NCBI GenBank assembly: GCA_021850835.1
Contig: JAJZKS010000142.1
Location: forward strand, 1 to 5,263
Reading direction: 5' to 3'
From: Thermoplasmata archaeon
Lineage (GTDB): Archaea > Thermoplasmatota > Thermoplasmata > Thermoplasmatales > Thermoplasmataceae
Length of the DNA: 5,263 nt
In this document: one piece after another, positions 4,567 to 5,263 of the stretch
Layout: each line of letters starts with the position of its first letter
How positions within the stretch are numbered: the stretch's first letter is position 1
Notes under the pieces: generated by a model
What the model saw: the letters and a program-made list of their open reading frames with translations, nothing else
Databases searched by the model: none
What the model was told of the DNA's origin: nothing
Translations under genes and position numbers: made by a program

Positions 4567-5263
4567 CACCTCACAAATATTTTTATATTCTCCAGCTCCT
4601 CTGGAAGTGCATCCGGTCCCCGTTTGATTATGCTGCACACGTGATCCCTGATCTTCCATGCAAGATCCTTTTCCGTATCCGTGAACTGCCACTCCCTGTT
4701 CCTGCTTTCCCCGATGCAGTCCAGGAACGCATAGAAAAGTGATTTCCTGACGTTTGAACTGCCAAGGTTCTTTTCTGCATTTCTTATGGATTTCTCACGT
4801 CCATGCGCAAAATAATCCATCAGAACGTCCACAAGAAACTGGGAGTCAGGAGACCATCCGGACACCTCCACGGAATTCCTGATATCCATCCCCCTGGAGG
4901 CGTTCTGGATGGATTCAATCTGATCCACAGGAGACCCATGTGATGATGCTATTACGGCCTCATCCACATCAGGAAACAGTTCTTTCAGGATTTCCCGGCC
5001 ATGCGATGGCCAAACTGCCTCCAGCACCTTCCTCTCGGAAAAGGCATCCATCTGGAATCCCCTGCTTGTTGCATGGAGTATCTCTATGATCTTGCTGTCG
5101 GGAACATACTTGAAAGGATATTTACCGGCAAGTTCCTCCGGAGTCTTGAATACCTCCTCGCCGATGATATAATAGCCCGTCTTCACCGCTTCGTTCACCC
5201 TGTAATCCATTATGTCCCTGATGAAGGTCCTGTCGTTGATCTTGCCCTGCATGTACATACCCA
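4566..5263 (-). CDS. Unrecognised soluble protein, 5' end beyond the window
   Basis: The frame is open from the window edge to TGA 4568-4566. I do not recognise the family and assign no function. ATG codons at 5258-5256 and 5252-5250 are available, but only 5 bases precede the first and no ribosome site can be seen, so the true start may lie outside. The visible 230 residues have no membrane segment or signal peptide. They are mixed helical and charged, with aromatic and Ser/His-rich stretches such as ILHATSRGFQMDAF, VWPSHGREILKELFP and VEVSGWSPDSQFLVD, and end in the Glu-rich EELENIKIFVR. Only two Cys residues are present and far apart, so no metal ribbon is evident. Its stop overlaps the start of the PUA gene by one base, suggesting a shared operon and possibly a related role in RNA or translation; that is inference by context only. 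Confidence 0.8.
   Translation of the reverse strand, partial: GMYMQGKINDRTFIRDIMDYRVNEAVKTGYYIIGEEVFKTPEELAGKYPFKYVPDSKIIEILHATSRGFQMDAFSERKVLEAVWPSHGREILKELFPDVDEAVIASSHGSPVDQIESIQNASRGMDIRNSVEVSGWSPDSQFLVDVLMDYFAHGREKSIRNAEKNLGSSNVRKSLFYAFLDCIGESRNREWQFTDTEKDLAWKIRDHVCSIIKRGPDALPEELENIKIFVR

Noticed and set aside
4567..4692. 42-codon N-terminal extension of the PUA gene
   Set aside because: It lies wholly inside the upstream gene in another frame, has no family resemblance, and the internal ATG at 4566 gives the normal length of about 155 residues.
1..5263. CRISPR array, tRNA or rRNA genes
   Set aside because: I saw no regularly spaced repeats and no tRNA- or rRNA-like stretch. The longest gaps without genes are 126 bp (3443-3568) and 71 bp (4028-4098), both accounted for by promoter and 3'-end signals.

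Overview
The window looks like archaeal chromosome, most probably Thermoplasmatales or a close relative. The reasons are archaeal-type stalk proteins (a P0-like L10 and a P1-like L12 ending in GLSSLFG), archaeal TATA-box promoters, Shine-Dalgarno sites of the GGAGGTGA type inside operons, frequent TTG/GTG starts, and an archaeal MCT-1-like PUA protein. The lineage call is an inference from style and gene content, with no database comparison.

Layout. Positions 1-791 (+ strand) hold the right-hand part of an IS200/IS605-family element. Its tnpB reads in one frame from the window edge to 774 but is interrupted by an amber codon at 235-237. A G/C hairpin and the element's right end follow. From 797 rightwards every gene is on the minus strand. 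The ribosomal stalk operon is transcribed leftwards from a promoter near 3484-3489 in the order L11 (3442-2972), L1 (2926-2270), L10/P0 (2273-1320), L12 (1306-992). A 61-codon, two-helix membrane protein (982-797) follows L12 and may be the last gene. The element is inserted tail-to-tail with this operon, only 5 bp beyond the small gene's stop codon. Upstream, and apparently a separate unit, is a single bcp-type peroxiredoxin gene (4027-3569) with its own TATA-like boxes, no Shine-Dalgarno and a strong 3' hairpin. At the right edge an unrecognised protein gene (5263-4566, 5' end outside the window) is translationally coupled through a TGATG junction to a PUA-domain gene (4566-4099).

How the genes work together. 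L11, L10 and L12 build the factor-binding GTPase centre and stalk of the large subunit. L1 builds the mobile L1 stalk at the tRNA exit site. The MCT-1-like PUA protein belongs to a family linked to initiation or recycling on the small subunit, so most of the window concerns translation. The peroxiredoxin is an antioxidant gene.

Most worth following up: (i) an inverted-repeat RNA element that exactly fills the gap between the L11 stop and the L1 Shine-Dalgarno, a candidate L1 autoregulatory site; (ii) sequence just outside the element's right end, where a TnpB guide would be read, that matches the 3' end of the PUA gene at 18 of 19 bases; (iii) the amber-interrupted but otherwise well-preserved tnpB; (iv) two genes whose Shine-Dalgarno overlaps the nominal start codon. 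I found no clearly novel multi-gene system.
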